Source: Mycosarcoma maydis (lineage: Eukaryota > Basidiomycota > Ustilaginomycetes > Ustilaginales). From it: a DNA stretch of 64,000 bases. A program made the translations under genes and the position numbers. The stretch spans positions 1,116,001 to 1,180,000 of the forward strand of contig NC_026480.1 of the NCBI RefSeq assembly GCF_000328475.2, given 5' to 3'. Of this stretch, positions 20,908 through 30,678 are shown piece by piece. Under the pieces are notes generated by a model that was not told the origin of the DNA, did not search any database, and saw only the letters and a program-made list of their open reading frames with translations. Position 1 is the stretch's first letter; each line of letters opens with the position of its first letter.

Positions 20908-22962
20908 TTAGAAGCCGGGGAAGCCCTGGAACTGTTCATTGTCGGTCTGGGTGGGCTGTTGAGCTGGTTGGAGCTGTCTCTTATTTCTGTAGGATTTCTT
21001 GAGCCTTACTGCGCCGGCTTTGTGTGTTGTGGCGGCGATGACGCCGAACTCGTTAGTGTCTACATCGGGATCAGCGAGGTGGGGATGTGCGATGTTGTGG
21101 GCGTCGGGTTCGCGCGCGTAGATAGGCTGCGACTCGTACAGGTTGGGCAGTATGCTGGGGGATGCGATGCTCGTCGCTGCAGTGGATGGCGCGGTTCTCG
21201 CGTGAAGAGGGTTGGAAGAGTGGTGAGACAAGAGCCCCGAGGAGGAGGTCGAGTTGGTACGTTCATGGCGTCGAGGTCGATCGCGGTACGCTGCGCGGCT
21301 GCCGGAGGATGAAGAGGCCGAGGTGGGCGCTGCACGTAGCCCTGACCCACTGCCACCCGAGGATGAACCGCCCGCCGTATAGGCAGGTCTCAAGCCGCTA
21401 CCGCTGCGACTGCCCGCACTGCCGCCCTGATCACGACGCGTCTTCTTGCGCCCAAACGAAAGCCCAGCAATGTCAGCTTCGTCTTCAGACACTTGGTCCA
21501 CTACAGCTGCGGTCGCAGACGACTCTGATTCGTGCTTGACTGTCTCGGCATCGTTGTACGTTGACGACGGAAGCGGATAGTGGAACTCGTCTTCCTCAGC
21601 CACCGGTGGTGTTGTGTGGTAGTAATGATGATGGTGCACCACCCCTCCCGCTCCACGCTCCTCGACCGTCGCCGCATAGTATCTATCCACTTGCTCGACA
21701 TCACCATACTGATCATACTCTGCGCTCTGCACCTCTTGCTCCCCGCGAAAGTCTGCATAATCAGAGTGATGTTGTGCATACGCTCCATACTCAACCTCGT
21801 CTCGATCAGCATCAGTAAAAGCAAAGCCACCAGCTGCGGCTTCGGCTTCAGCCTCGGTGCGCCACCTCTGCGCCGCTTTTGTCTCTTGCTGCAATTGCAA
21901 CAGTCCAGCTTTGGCAGCTTTGCGTTGGGCTTTGCGACGCGCTTTGGCGATGGCAGCTTCTTCTTCTGCTGCGAGACGAGCTTCTTCATCCTTCTGACGT
22001 TGCGCTTCAGCTTCGGCTTCAATGGACAATCGAGCAGCTTCGGCTTCAAGCGCCTGCTGACGTTCGGCGGCGGCTTGACGCTGGGCTTCTTGCGTTCTAG
22101 CGCGAGCACGAGCTAGAGTTTCAGCTTCGGCTTCGGCATCGGCATCGGCATGGGCTTGGGCTTGGGCTTGGGCTTGGGCTTGGGCTTGGGCTTGGGCTTG
22201 GGCTTGGGCTTGGGTATTCGATTCCGCAGCGGCAGAAGCAGCTTGGGCTTGGGCTTTAGCTTCTGTGTCCGCTGCCGACGTAGTTGGCTGTCCGAAGCGG
22301 GCGATTTCGCCGTCATCCAGCATGCCCGCATCTGCATCGACTTCGGCAAATCCTGAGCCCGCTAGACTGCCTGCACTGTCGGTGCTCGTATCGCTGAGCG
22401 AGCGAGAGTGTCTTGAAGTAGCTACGGATGGTGCTGTCGACGATTCAGTATGGTTCCTCCTCGCGCCGCGACTCATGACGCTGCCGATCGATGCTGCGCG
22501 CTGTCTCCTTGCCTCTGCAATATCCTCGTTCTCTCCATCTCTTCCGAGCAGGCCACAAGACATGGCTCGACCCCAATCCTCGAGATCGAACCAGAAAGTA
22601 CCACACATTCTGCCTTGCGCTTTCGCTCGAGCACGTGCACGCGCACGACGTCGCGCACCAGCAGAGCCTCCACGCCTAGCATCACGATCCGCAATATTGC
22701 TCAGCAGCGAGATGGCGTCAGAATCGTCAAATTCGTCTCTGCCGATGAGCATTTCGCGCTCTTGCTGCTGACGTGCGGACGAGGTGTCGCGTCGACCCCA
22801 GCCAAACTTGTTGGAAGTGGATTTCGCTTGTCGTCCACCGAAAAGTGACATGGTCCAGTGCGATGACGGCGATGACGGCGATGATGATGATGAGGATGCT
22901 GGCTGCTGCGAGCGACGCAAAGCGCTCGATCCTGCTTCAAGGCTCTGCTCCCTCGGACTCAT
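20908..22962 (-). CDS. Low-complexity coiled-coil protein with Gln-Ala repeat
   Basis: I do not recognise a family. The 684-residue protein has a short conserved-looking N-terminal part (MSLFGGRQAK, EREMLIGRDEFDDSDAISLLSN, and a Cys-bearing CGTFWFDLEDWGRAMSCGLLG segment). A QA/EA/RA-rich predicted coiled coil follows (about 230-365), then a His/Tyr-containing stretch (VHHHHYYHTT) and a Ser/Gly-rich basic tail ending in NEQFQGFPGF. Start is either 22962 (MSPREQ) or 22851 (MSLFGG); the second avoids a Ser-rich leader and is a credible alternative. The QA run is coded by a GGGCTT-type hexamer repeat and may vary in length among strains. The protein is probably cytosolic and structural, but that is a guess. 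Confidence 0.65.
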   Translation of the reverse strand: MSPREQSLEAGSSALRRSQQPASSSSSSPSSPSSHWTMSLFGGRQAKSTSNKFGWGRRDTSSARQQQEREMLIGRDEFDDSDAISLLSNIADRDARRGGSAGARRRARARARAKAQGRMCGTFWFDLEDWGRAMSCGLLGRDGENEDIAEARRQRAASIGSVMSRGARRNHTESSTAPSVATSRHSRSLSDTSTDSAGSLAGSGFAEVDADAGMLDDGEIARFGQPTTSAADTEAKAQAQAASAAAESNTQAQAQAQAQAQAQAQAQAQAHADADAEAEAETLARARARTQEAQRQAAAERQQALEAEAARLSIEAEAEAQRQKDEEARLAAEEEAAIAKARRKAQRKAAKAGLLQLQQETKAAQRWRTEAEAEAAAGGFAFTDADRDEVEYGAYAQHHSDYADFRGEQEVQSAEYDQYGDVEQVDRYYAATVEERGAGGVVHHHHYYHTTPPVAEEDEFHYPLPSSTYNDAETVKHESESSATAAVVDQVSEDEADIAGLSFGRKKTRRDQGGSAGSRSGSGLRPAYTAGGSSSGGSGSGLRAAPTSASSSSGSRAAYRDRPRRHERTNSTSSSGLLSHHSSNPLHARTAPSTAATSIASPSILPNLYESQPIYAREPDAHNIAHPHLADPDVDTNEFGVIAATTHKAGAVRLKKSYRNKRQLQPAQQPTQTDNEQFQGFPGF
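22150..22217. repeat. Coding hexanucleotide microsatellite (GGGCTT)n
   Basis: About ten near-perfect TGGGCT/GGGCTT hexamers, read on the minus strand as alternating Gln and Ala codons inside the coiled-coil gene. The frame is preserved because the unit is 6 bp. It is not a telomeric TTAGGG repeat. Confidence 0.85.
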
Positions 22963-23595
22963 TTTGACGAAGAGACGTGGTCAAGTCTAGGGTACACGTA
23001 GCTCTGTGACAGCTAGTTGTGGTCAGTACGTGAGATTCAGGCGGAGCATGCAAGCACGGTGTGTGTTGGATTCACTCACCACTCAGATTCACGATCCGGG
23101 ATTTCTTTTGGATTCACAGGTTCAATTTCCGCAACACAGACAGTCAACTGGCAAAAGACCCTGCACGCTGTGTAGCACGTAGCAACTGCATCGTCAAAAA
23201 GGATTAGGCAAGTGCTGCACGCACAGGTTGTATCATTCAAAACAAAGCTCGGACTCGAACGTGGAAATCACAGAATCACAACAGAATCACGGAATCACGA
23301 ATGCAAGCTTTCAACTCATCTCGCACAACCAATCGTGAATGTCCAGCGTGCAGCGCGTCTAAACAGCAAGCAAATTCATGTTCCGCCTGCGCACAACGGC
23401 AACCGTGAACGCTGCAGCCAAGCCGCCTTGCCGACTCGCAGGTTCTCCCTTCATGATTCACGATTCGTGATTGTTTTAAAATACACATTACATGCTGCAT
23501 ATGCGCAGGTCTTTTGTCATGAAGCGACATGAAACGGCACTCGATTCACGATGGAGAGGGTCATGGGACAAACAAACCCAGTGCGGGATCAACAC
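22963..23595. other. Intergenic region with TCACGA-word repeats
   Basis: About 630 bp between two minus-strand genes. It contains a run of AATCAC words at ~23268-23300, and a palindromic TTCACGATTCGTGAT at ~23457-23471. No gene is visible. Confidence 0.6.
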
Positions 23596-25287
23596 TCAGA
23601 CCACCCCCCACTCTTTTCGTGGCTGATTCTGTGGACGCTCAATGCCCCATCCACTTCCTGAGGCAGCGGCGTTGTCGGCATCGGCAAATGGATCGGCAAA
23701 CGGATCGTCGTCAGCTTCTTCGTCCTCGTTCCAGCTGAATCCGGGACCGATGTTGGGACGGTGGTTTTGGGTGGTTCGCAGCCATTCTTCCTCTTCCGAG
23801 TCGTTCAGGTTGGACCACGAGCCTCTTTCGGGTCGGGCTGACGACGCTGCAAGCTGGCGAGCACGACCGGGCGCTTGATGCGTGTGTTCGTCGGCAGAGT
23901 CTTCGGATTCGTAGTCGCTGTAGTCGGAGAGAGCTCCGTGTTGGGTACTGCTGCCGGCGGCTTCGCTTGCCATGGTGGCTCGTCGGGTGTGCGTTTGGCC
24001 GCTCTGCTGCGCCTGTGGGTGAAGGTAGCCGCCCGACTGATCCTCCTGGAAGTCGAGGTCGATGAGGTCGTTCATCGCTCCACCGCCTGCGCTTCGCTGA
24101 GCCGATCCAGCACCGGTAGGTTGTGGACTCATATCAAAGCTGCGCATGCTTCCGACACGCGAATTGTGACGCTCGATGCGCACCCTCTGACGAGTTTGCA
24201 ACTTCTCCAACTCGCTATCGGGCGCATTGAGACGCGCATCCGCGATTCTCTTGCGCACCAGCTCGATCTCGGCATCGTCAGCTGCGATGCGTGCCGCGTT
24301 TTTCTGCTCAGCAGTCTGAGCCGAGCCCGTGATGGCAGCCAGCGGCTCTTCGTCATCTGAATCGAGCTCGACGGGTTTGGAAAGACGATCGTACAGTTCG
24401 AGCGCCAAGATGATCTGGTCGTTGGCAGAGATGAGCGAGCCGAGAAACTCTTCATCCTTGACCAGCTGCACGTAGCGAATGATTTTTTTGCGCTCCACTT
24501 TGGTCTTGACCAGGTAGTCTTGCACGCGTGCGTTTTGGGTGACGCTCTCCTTTTCGCGGTTGACATGCTGTAGCGCGTTGACGAGCGCAGTGGCCACCTG
24601 CTGCGAGATGGCGAGCGACTGCAAGATGGCGGGCTTTTCCTGCTCAAAGTTAAACGTGGGTCGTTTGACGCCCTTTTTACTTCGCAGCTTGTTCTTCTTG
24701 TCTTCTTCCTTCTGAAGCTGCTCGGCGGCCTTGCGGTCGCTGCGAATCTGAGCTTCGATGCGTTGCTTCTCCTGCAATTTGCGGTACGCTTCGGCGGCTT
24801 CGTTCTTTTTTTGCGCCTCGGACTTCTTGCCTCCACCACAGGCGGCGTAGAGGCCAGCGACCATCTTCATGGAAGGATCATTCTTGAATTGTTGGTGCCA
24901 GGAGAGTAGTACACGCATCAGCAGTCTACGCACAGAAGCATCCACCAGCTGGTCCTGCGACATGATCTTGATACGGTCCACGAGCTGATCATTGGCAAAC
25001 GTTGTCTGGAAGCGCTGACCGCAATTTTCGACGAGAGCCTTGAGGATAATGAGTGCACGCTTTTGACCGTGTACGTTGGAGTACTTGAGCTTTTTTCGAA
25101 GCGCGCGACTCGCTTCAGATGGACCGGTGGATTGGAGATTGATGGCCTCGACCAGTTCGGGGATACCATCATACTCTTCTTCGGCATATCGCTGCGTGCA
25201 GAGACGATCGATCCAGTCGGTCACGGCGCTGAAGGGCTTGCGATTGCCCAGGTAGCCCTGTGCTTGACCCGTGAGCTCTTTGAGCAT
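23596..25287 (-). CDS. LSB5: VHS-GAT domain protein, Lsb5-like
   Basis: This 563-residue protein matches the layout of Lsb5 (Las17/WASP-binding protein 5), which links endocytic cargo, ubiquitin and actin regulators at the plasma membrane. A VHS domain fills ~10-145 (PFSAVTDWIDRLCTQRYAEE, ALRKKLKYSNVHGQKRALII, LKALVENCG). A charged helix (~160-205, rich in KK/EA) comes next, then a GAT-like helical domain (~212-305). The C-terminal half is disordered and acidic, with FSWNEDEEADDDPFADPFAD, an NPF/DPF-like endocytic binding motif run, and a final tryptophan stretch. Start at the ATG 25287 is well supported. VHS domains also occur in GGA and Hrs/STAM proteins, but no ear, FYVE or SH3 domain is present. 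Confidence 0.8.
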   Translation of the reverse strand: MLKELTGQAQGYLGNRKPFSAVTDWIDRLCTQRYAEEEYDGIPELVEAINLQSTGPSEASRALRKKLKYSNVHGQKRALIILKALVENCGQRFQTTFANDQLVDRIKIMSQDQLVDASVRRLLMRVLLSWHQQFKNDPSMKMVAGLYAACGGGKKSEAQKKNEAAEAYRKLQEKQRIEAQIRSDRKAAEQLQKEEDKKNKLRSKKGVKRPTFNFEQEKPAILQSLAISQQVATALVNALQHVNREKESVTQNARVQDYLVKTKVERKKIIRYVQLVKDEEFLGSLISANDQIILALELYDRLSKPVELDSDDEEPLAAITGSAQTAEQKNAARIAADDAEIELVRKRIADARLNAPDSELEKLQTRQRVRIERHNSRVGSMRSFDMSPQPTGAGSAQRSAGGGAMNDLIDLDFQEDQSGGYLHPQAQQSGQTHTRRATMASEAAGSSTQHGALSDYSDYESEDSADEHTHQAPGRARQLAASSARPERGSWSNLNDSEEEEWLRTTQNHRPNIGPGFSWNEDEEADDDPFADPFADADNAAASGSGWGIERPQNQPRKEWGVV

Positions 25288-26738
25288 GACGAGGATGTAG
25301 CAGCCACACTAATGAATGGTCTGTCTGGATGGATGGATTTCAATGATGAGTTTGATGATGAATGGTTGATGTGAGCAGAAGGAGGAGGACAGGCAAAGGC
25401 CCAATTCGATTCAACTCCCGTAACGATAACCCCGAGTCCAATCACCAAAATCGTGAATGTGGATGGTTCGTCGGGGTCCAAATCACGGATCGCAGAGATC
25501 GAGAATTGGGAGTGATGCGGAGCCTCACTAATCGTGAATCTTGCAATCCTGAGTTGGGTGTAGATGGCCTGTGCAGCTAACGCTTGAATCGCCGAATTCA
25601 CGATTATGAATCGTGAATCGCGAATCGACTCGACTCGAATCACTCACGACTCTGGGGAGTTTTTAGACATGAGTCACGAGTGATTCACGATTCGTAATCT
25701 GAGTCCAGATGTGCTCTGCTGACGACGTAACATTTATTTCCGAATCTGTGTTCCGCGTCTCGTGCCTCGTGCCTTGCACGTGGGTGTTCTGTATTCCACG
25801 CTCGTCGCTGCTCGCTGCTTGCTATGCTAGAATCGCGATTCACTTTCTCGACTTCGCTGGCCGTAGGTGATCCTACTATCTTGACGACTGAGAAAGGGGA
25901 CATCCATTCGTGATTGGCGATTAGTAGATGCCACCTCTATACGCACTTATTGATCAAGATTCACGGTTTGAATGACATCCTCAGTCCATTTCGTGATTGT
26001 GTTTGTTCATCAAACAAGCGTCAAGGTCTTCGCTTTGGAAGACGACGAAAGACTCGACCAGACGCTGCCCGCGCCGTGCTAGGATTTTCCAAACACGAAT
26101 ACCGGCGGCAAAGGCATGCAGGGCTCTGGATTCATGACTTGTATTCGCATTCACGATTCGCATCAAGCTCTTGCCAACGCGCCCCACCTTCCATGCGTCG
26201 GCGTTTCGGGTCGGGGAGTGTCCGGAAGCCGAGCGAGAAAAGCTGAGAAGCGCCAGAGAGACACTTTACATTCACGATTCGTGATTCGAATCGCGAATCA
26301 AGATTTTAGCGTAAAACTTGATTGAATTCACCGATTTCATCAAAGGTATTCGAGACCGATTGACTTGAATAATTCAGAAGAGCCCACCGAACTTGACTCA
26401 CACCGCTCAAAACCTAAAATCCAAAAGTCTGCGAGTGTGAGTGCCATCCGCGTGCCGTGTGCTGTGTGCCGTGTACCGTGCGCCACTGCCAGTACGTAGA
26501 TGAAGTCGAAACCCGCGCATCCCCACAAGCACACGGAACTCAAAACTTCAATCAACAACCACCACCCGCCTACCGTGTCTATCCTCGTCTGTCCTCCCTT
26601 TCTCACCAAGGACTCCTTCCACAGTGTCGTAAATTTGGTTCATCGACAACGTTGCACAGATTGCGCTGGTGAATTCACCTCTTCTCGCTTTTATTCTTAC
26701 CACACCCATCTGTAGAGCCGGCCCAGACGTCGACAGAC
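25288..26738. repeat. Divergent intergenic region dense in TCGTGA/TCACGA words
   Basis: About 1.45 kb between the divergent Lsb5-like and bZIP genes, with no credible gene. Copies of the word, in both orientations, cluster at 25445-25700 and 25900-26310. One palindromic instance (TTCACGATTCGTGATTCG) lies at ~26271-26288. A short GTGCCGTGTACCGTGCG-type irregular repeat lies near 26452-26482. Confidence 0.7.
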
Positions 26739-28973
26739 ATGCCGCCGGCGCATCGCGGTCCCACCGGGTCGCCGATGGATCGATGGACCGATGCCTCGCC
26801 AAGTGCCATCTCAAGTGGCTTTCAGATCGCCATGTCGTTGGGTCCGCAACCTTCCCTCAGTGGTCTCTCGCGCAGCATGACCGCCGCCAGCTTTGCCAAC
26901 ACGGACGACGAAGATGAAGACGACGACGACGACAACGACAACGACCCAGAAGGCGTTTCCTCTACCAATTCTGCAGCCAAGAAGGCCAACACCAAGACTA
27001 CAAAGTCCAAGAAAGCTACTGTCACCTCTGCTGCTGCCACCAAAGGCAAGGATTCCAGGGCTGCTCAACTTAGAAAGGAGCAAAACAGAGCCGCTCAGCG
27101 AGAATTTCGACAGCGCAAGCAACAGTACATACGTGCTCTCGAAGCCAGGGTCGAGCTTCTCTCTTCCGATCACGACACACAGGTCAACCGTCTTCGTTTC
27201 GCTTTGCGTCACTTGCTCGCCGAAAACAACACTCTGCGTGGCATTGTCGGCAATCTGGCGCATTTCATTGGAAAACGTAGTATCGGTGGTTGTCTGGTCG
27301 AATCGGGCATGACCATGGAAATGCTCGAAGCAACCATGAACTCATCCAGCGAAAAAGTCATGTCGGAAGCATGGGCCAACTGGCCAGGAGCGGGAGAATG
27401 TGAAGCGCTCAAGCAGATTCGCAAGGAGAGCAACATCCCTGCCGAAGGTTTGCCTGAAAGCAAGCTTGTCAACTACTTTCGAGACACAAACAGCAAAGCT
27501 GCCAACAACGCTTCTATTTCGGACGCTGCCAACAACAGCGACAAGAAGAAGAGGACCATGGATGACGCTGCATCTAAAGATGCCAAACGAAAACGCAACA
27601 CGGACGACCTACCCCCCACAGCCGCTCCGATATCCACTTCAAACCAGCCCGCATCCAACTCTGCACAAAGCAGTCCCTCCACCGTGTTCAATGTGGTGAC
27701 AACCGCTCCAACCTTCACCGCCTCTCCCCACAACATGAGCAGCATCGACGATCCATCCTGGCAGCAGCAGCAACAACAGCAGCCATCGCAAATTCCCTAT
27801 GCCCTCCCGAACCAGTTCTGGCAGCCCGCCCAGGGCGGATTCTCGCGTCAGGATCCCGGCGGCGTCGATTCCATGTTTGCACAGACGCTCCTTGGAGGCG
27901 GAAATGCGAATTTCTCCAACTTGGCCTCGCTCTTTCCCGACCAAGCCGCCATGAATCAGAACCTCTTTTCGCAACCAGATGCAGCTGCAGCCAGCTTCAA
28001 CGGTCTTGTATCTACCAACAGCAGCAACGGCGATGGCGCCGTAACCAATTCGAATCCTGCTTCCAACTTCCTTTTCTTTGGGGCTGGCTTGCTACCATCG
28101 ACGTCCAGTTTCGCTCCAACGCCGGCAGCCGCTGATTTGGCAACTTCAGTTGCGCCTGGTGGAGGAGCTTCCGGTGGCACCCTTGTGATGCCATCCAGAG
28201 CGACAGGCGGGATTAAGACGATCATGCTTCCAAGCAGCAGCCGATTACCGCCCGAGCATGTGCGCGCTCTGCGTCGCCGATATGCTCGCTGTGTTGCCCA
28301 GGTGAATCGGCTCTGGGCCAAGCGGGGTGCTACGTCGTTCCTAAATCTGCCAAACGACTATCAGCTGGACGAGGAAGACATTCGATTCATCGAGCAGCAG
28401 GAAGCCACCAATCCACACGTGAAACTCGCCGCCATTCGATTGCCAAACAACTGGGACGAAGGTGACTTTACCTCGAACGGCAAAAGCGGAGCACCTCAGG
28501 GCAGCTCCGAGGCTGAATCTGCGTACGACAATAACGACAAGGCGGACAAATTTCTCCAACTCGCGTACCACATGAACAACTACCGAATCAACGCCCACTA
28601 CAACCTTCCTCCCAGTCTCAAACCGACCTCACTGCAGCGATCTACGCCGCACGACCCGGCGATCGACGGTATGCCGTGGCCGTCGATCCGTGACAAGATG
28701 ATTCAAATGCCACAGCTCGAGCCGCACAGCGTCATCATCGACCTCATCCGATTCTTGGCCGTGTTCAATGGCGATCCTAACTCGGAAAAGACGTGGGTGT
28801 TGACTCTTCCGTTTCTCATCCGATATCCGCAATTGGCAGATGCAGCATTGCTCGCCAACACAAATGCGCACAGGGCGACAAGAGGCGAGCCAGAGGTGAC
28901 CATGGATGACGTGTGGAAGGAGCATCACAGGTTTCGCGAGTATACACAAGCCAAGCTCAAGGAGATGAATTGA
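26739..28973 (+). CDS. bZIP transcription factor with C-terminal DUF3425-like domain
   Basis: This 744-residue nuclear protein has an AP-1/Pap1-type basic region at ~111-127 (NRAAQREFRQRK, with Asn116, Ala119, Gln120, Phe123, Arg124 as the DNA-contact set). A short leucine zipper follows to ~165. A very acidic Asp/Glu run precedes it (~50-62). The long middle is Asn/Gln/Ser-rich. The C terminus (~660-735) carries the PHSVIIDLIRFLAVFNG and RYPQLADAALLANTNAHRATRG pattern of the fungal DUF3425 module. This pairing is common in fungal bZIP regulators of stress or secondary metabolism, but the target genes are not visible. Start is the ATG 26739; in-frame ATGs follow at 26775 and later. The upstream TCGTGA-rich spacer is shared with the Lsb5-like gene. 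Confidence 0.88.
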   Translation: MPPAHRGPTGSPMDRWTDASPSAISSGFQIAMSLGPQPSLSGLSRSMTAASFANTDDEDEDDDDDNDNDPEGVSSTNSAAKKANTKTTKSKKATVTSAAATKGKDSRAAQLRKEQNRAAQREFRQRKQQYIRALEARVELLSSDHDTQVNRLRFALRHLLAENNTLRGIVGNLAHFIGKRSIGGCLVESGMTMEMLEATMNSSSEKVMSEAWANWPGAGECEALKQIRKESNIPAEGLPESKLVNYFRDTNSKAANNASISDAANNSDKKKRTMDDAASKDAKRKRNTDDLPPTAAPISTSNQPASNSAQSSPSTVFNVVTTAPTFTASPHNMSSIDDPSWQQQQQQQPSQIPYALPNQFWQPAQGGFSRQDPGGVDSMFAQTLLGGGNANFSNLASLFPDQAAMNQNLFSQPDAAAASFNGLVSTNSSNGDGAVTNSNPASNFLFFGAGLLPSTSSFAPTPAAADLATSVAPGGGASGGTLVMPSRATGGIKTIMLPSSSRLPPEHVRALRRRYARCVAQVNRLWAKRGATSFLNLPNDYQLDEEDIRFIEQQEATNPHVKLAAIRLPNNWDEGDFTSNGKSGAPQGSSEAESAYDNNDKADKFLQLAYHMNNYRINAHYNLPPSLKPTSLQRSTPHDPAIDGMPWPSIRDKMIQMPQLEPHSVIIDLIRFLAVFNGDPNSEKTWVLTLPFLIRYPQLADAALLANTNAHRATRGEPEVTMDDVWKEHHRFREYTQAKLKEMN

Positions 28974-29405
28974 AACCGTCGATGCAGACCACGTGGTCTA
29001 GTTTCTGTTATCTCACGCTCTCTCGTTTGTTTGATCTGCCTTCTGTGTTTTTGTGAGGTTTGAGACCGTGCTACGCTTCTGGACATCGATACGAGCTCAG
29101 ACGTCGCTGCTGGAGGTAGAGCAAGCTGGTAAAAGGCGTCGTTTAGATGGTAAAGATCGATCGTGTGGTGGAGTAAATCGGGGCGCTCGTCTAGTTGTGA
29201 GTTTCTCCACACTCACGACTTGTGACTTGTGATTTTTGAGATTCGTGATTCACAGATTCAGCTGAATCACGCGCGACGAATTTGTGTGGTAAGTTAGCCA
29301 GCGGCTTGGATTGGATTCGTGATTGATTCTTCCTGACTCTGGCGCTGACAGAGTTGTCGATTTGCCATCACCATTGTCATTTCGGCTTTCGAGGTTCGGC
29401 ATACG
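28974..29405. other. Intergenic: bZIP 3' flank and IMP2 promoter
   Basis: About 430 bp between tandem plus-strand genes. It holds TCGTGA-type words at ~29225-29270 and ~29315-29325, close to the IMP2 start. No gene is seen. Confidence 0.6.
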
Positions 29406-30593
29406 ATGCTTAGACCCGCCTCTGTGGTGGGGTTTGGAGCATCTGTGCGGACAGCCATCGCTCGTGGCTCGCTTACCGCGAACCATCGGCTGTCTTCCAG
29501 CAGCTCCAGCACCATCATCGGCCGTTCCCCAGCTTCGTTTTCATCTTCGTCTTCCGTACCCACCACTTCTGCCAGTGAGAGAAGCAGCAGCAATGTTTCC
29601 TCCTCCTCTACTGCATCCATGGACCATGTCAACTTGAATGCACGCGCACACTACCGGCCGTCATCGCACCCGCACCCTCACAAACGTACCAAGCTCGGCC
29701 GCACACTCTTTGCCCTAGGCTGGATACCCGTCGCCGCATTCATCACTTCGCACCTGTACAGCCTCGGCAACGTCACCGGTGGATCCATGTCACCCACCTT
29801 CAATGGCCCACACTCAATCGCATCCGCTTCTTCAGCTCGTTCGGATGTGGTCCTGCTGAATCGAACGATCAAAGTTCAGCTCGATCAGTTGAAAGCGGGT
29901 GACATTGTCACGTTGATCTCGCCGCTAGATCCGAGACTGTTGTTGACCAAACGGGTCATCGCACTTCCAGGAGATACGGTGAGAGTCTGGGTTCCAGCGG
30001 GCAAAGCCGGTGGTCAAAATGTCGGTGGTAGGCGAGTGGGGAGGTGGGCACGCATCAAGATTCCGCCAGGCCACGTGTGGGTGGAAGGTGATGCCGCAGT
30101 CGACATTGTTCCAGGCAGCCTTGAACGGGTCGTCAACTCGACTTTTACGCCCGAATCATTGCGAAACAAGAGCAGAGACAGTCGAGAGTTCGGGCCGGTC
30201 CCTATGGGTTTGATCACATCGAGAATCGAGTACATTGTTTGGCCTCCAGAACGGTTTGGCAAGCCCAAACCTCGTCCAATTGCTTCATTGTCGAGTGCGG
30301 CACAGTTTCCGCCATCGTCTTCAACGCGCATGCCGGCAGACGATACATCTACGCAGGTGAATCCGAGTCTAGCGAGGATCTTGGATGAGATGACTTCCAT
30401 GGCGCCAGGCGCGAGGACTAAAGCGCATCCGGACGACTCGGTCATTAGTCCGTACGTGGATTGGAGTGGTCCCGAAGCGAAGGAGCATCAAGATGTAGCA
30501 ACAGCAGAACAGGCGAGAGCAGACAAGGAGAAACGCAAGCATGCTTGGAATCATTTGAGCAGAGGAGGTCAACTAGGTGATGATGCCGAGTGA
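29406..30593 (+). CDS. IMP2: Mitochondrial inner membrane protease subunit 2 (Imp2-like, S26 family)
   Basis: This 395-residue serine-lysine protease should cleave sorting peptides of intermembrane-space proteins in the mitochondrial inner membrane, usually with Imp1. A Ser-rich, Arg-containing leader (~1-90) could be a presequence. A TM segment (~98-117, TLFALGWIPVAAFITSHLYS) leads into the catalytic motif GGSMSPTF with Ser127. The general-base Lys182 sits in LLTKRVIALPGD, and PPGHVWVEGD is the downstream substrate-cleft box. FGPVPMGLITSRIEYIVWPP is the usual C-terminal end of Imp2; about 110 more hydrophilic residues follow here, which is atypical since yeast Imp2 has 177 aa. Start is the ATG 29406. 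It converges on the next gene with 85 bp between stops. Confidence 0.85.
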   Translation: MLRPASVVGFGASVRTAIARGSLTANHRLSSSSSSTIIGRSPASFSSSSSVPTTSASERSSSNVSSSSTASMDHVNLNARAHYRPSSHPHPHKRTKLGRTLFALGWIPVAAFITSHLYSLGNVTGGSMSPTFNGPHSIASASSARSDVVLLNRTIKVQLDQLKAGDIVTLISPLDPRLLLTKRVIALPGDTVRVWVPAGKAGGQNVGGRRVGRWARIKIPPGHVWVEGDAAVDIVPGSLERVVNSTFTPESLRNKSRDSREFGPVPMGLITSRIEYIVWPPERFGKPKPRPIASLSSAAQFPPSSSTRMPADDTSTQVNPSLARILDEMTSMAPGARTKAHPDDSVISPYVDWSGPEAKEHQDVATAEQARADKEKRKHAWNHLSRGGQLGDDAE

Positions 30594-30678
30594 AACCTAC
30601 AACTGCGAGGTACTTTACCCTCGTACACATACACAAGCCCGTTCGAGACGTAGCATCCTTGGGCATAGCCAGATGTGT

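Noticed and set aside
22150..22217. Possible telomere-like repeat
   Set aside because: The unit is GGGCTT in a coding frame (Gln-Ala), not TTAGGG, and lies in the middle of a gene.
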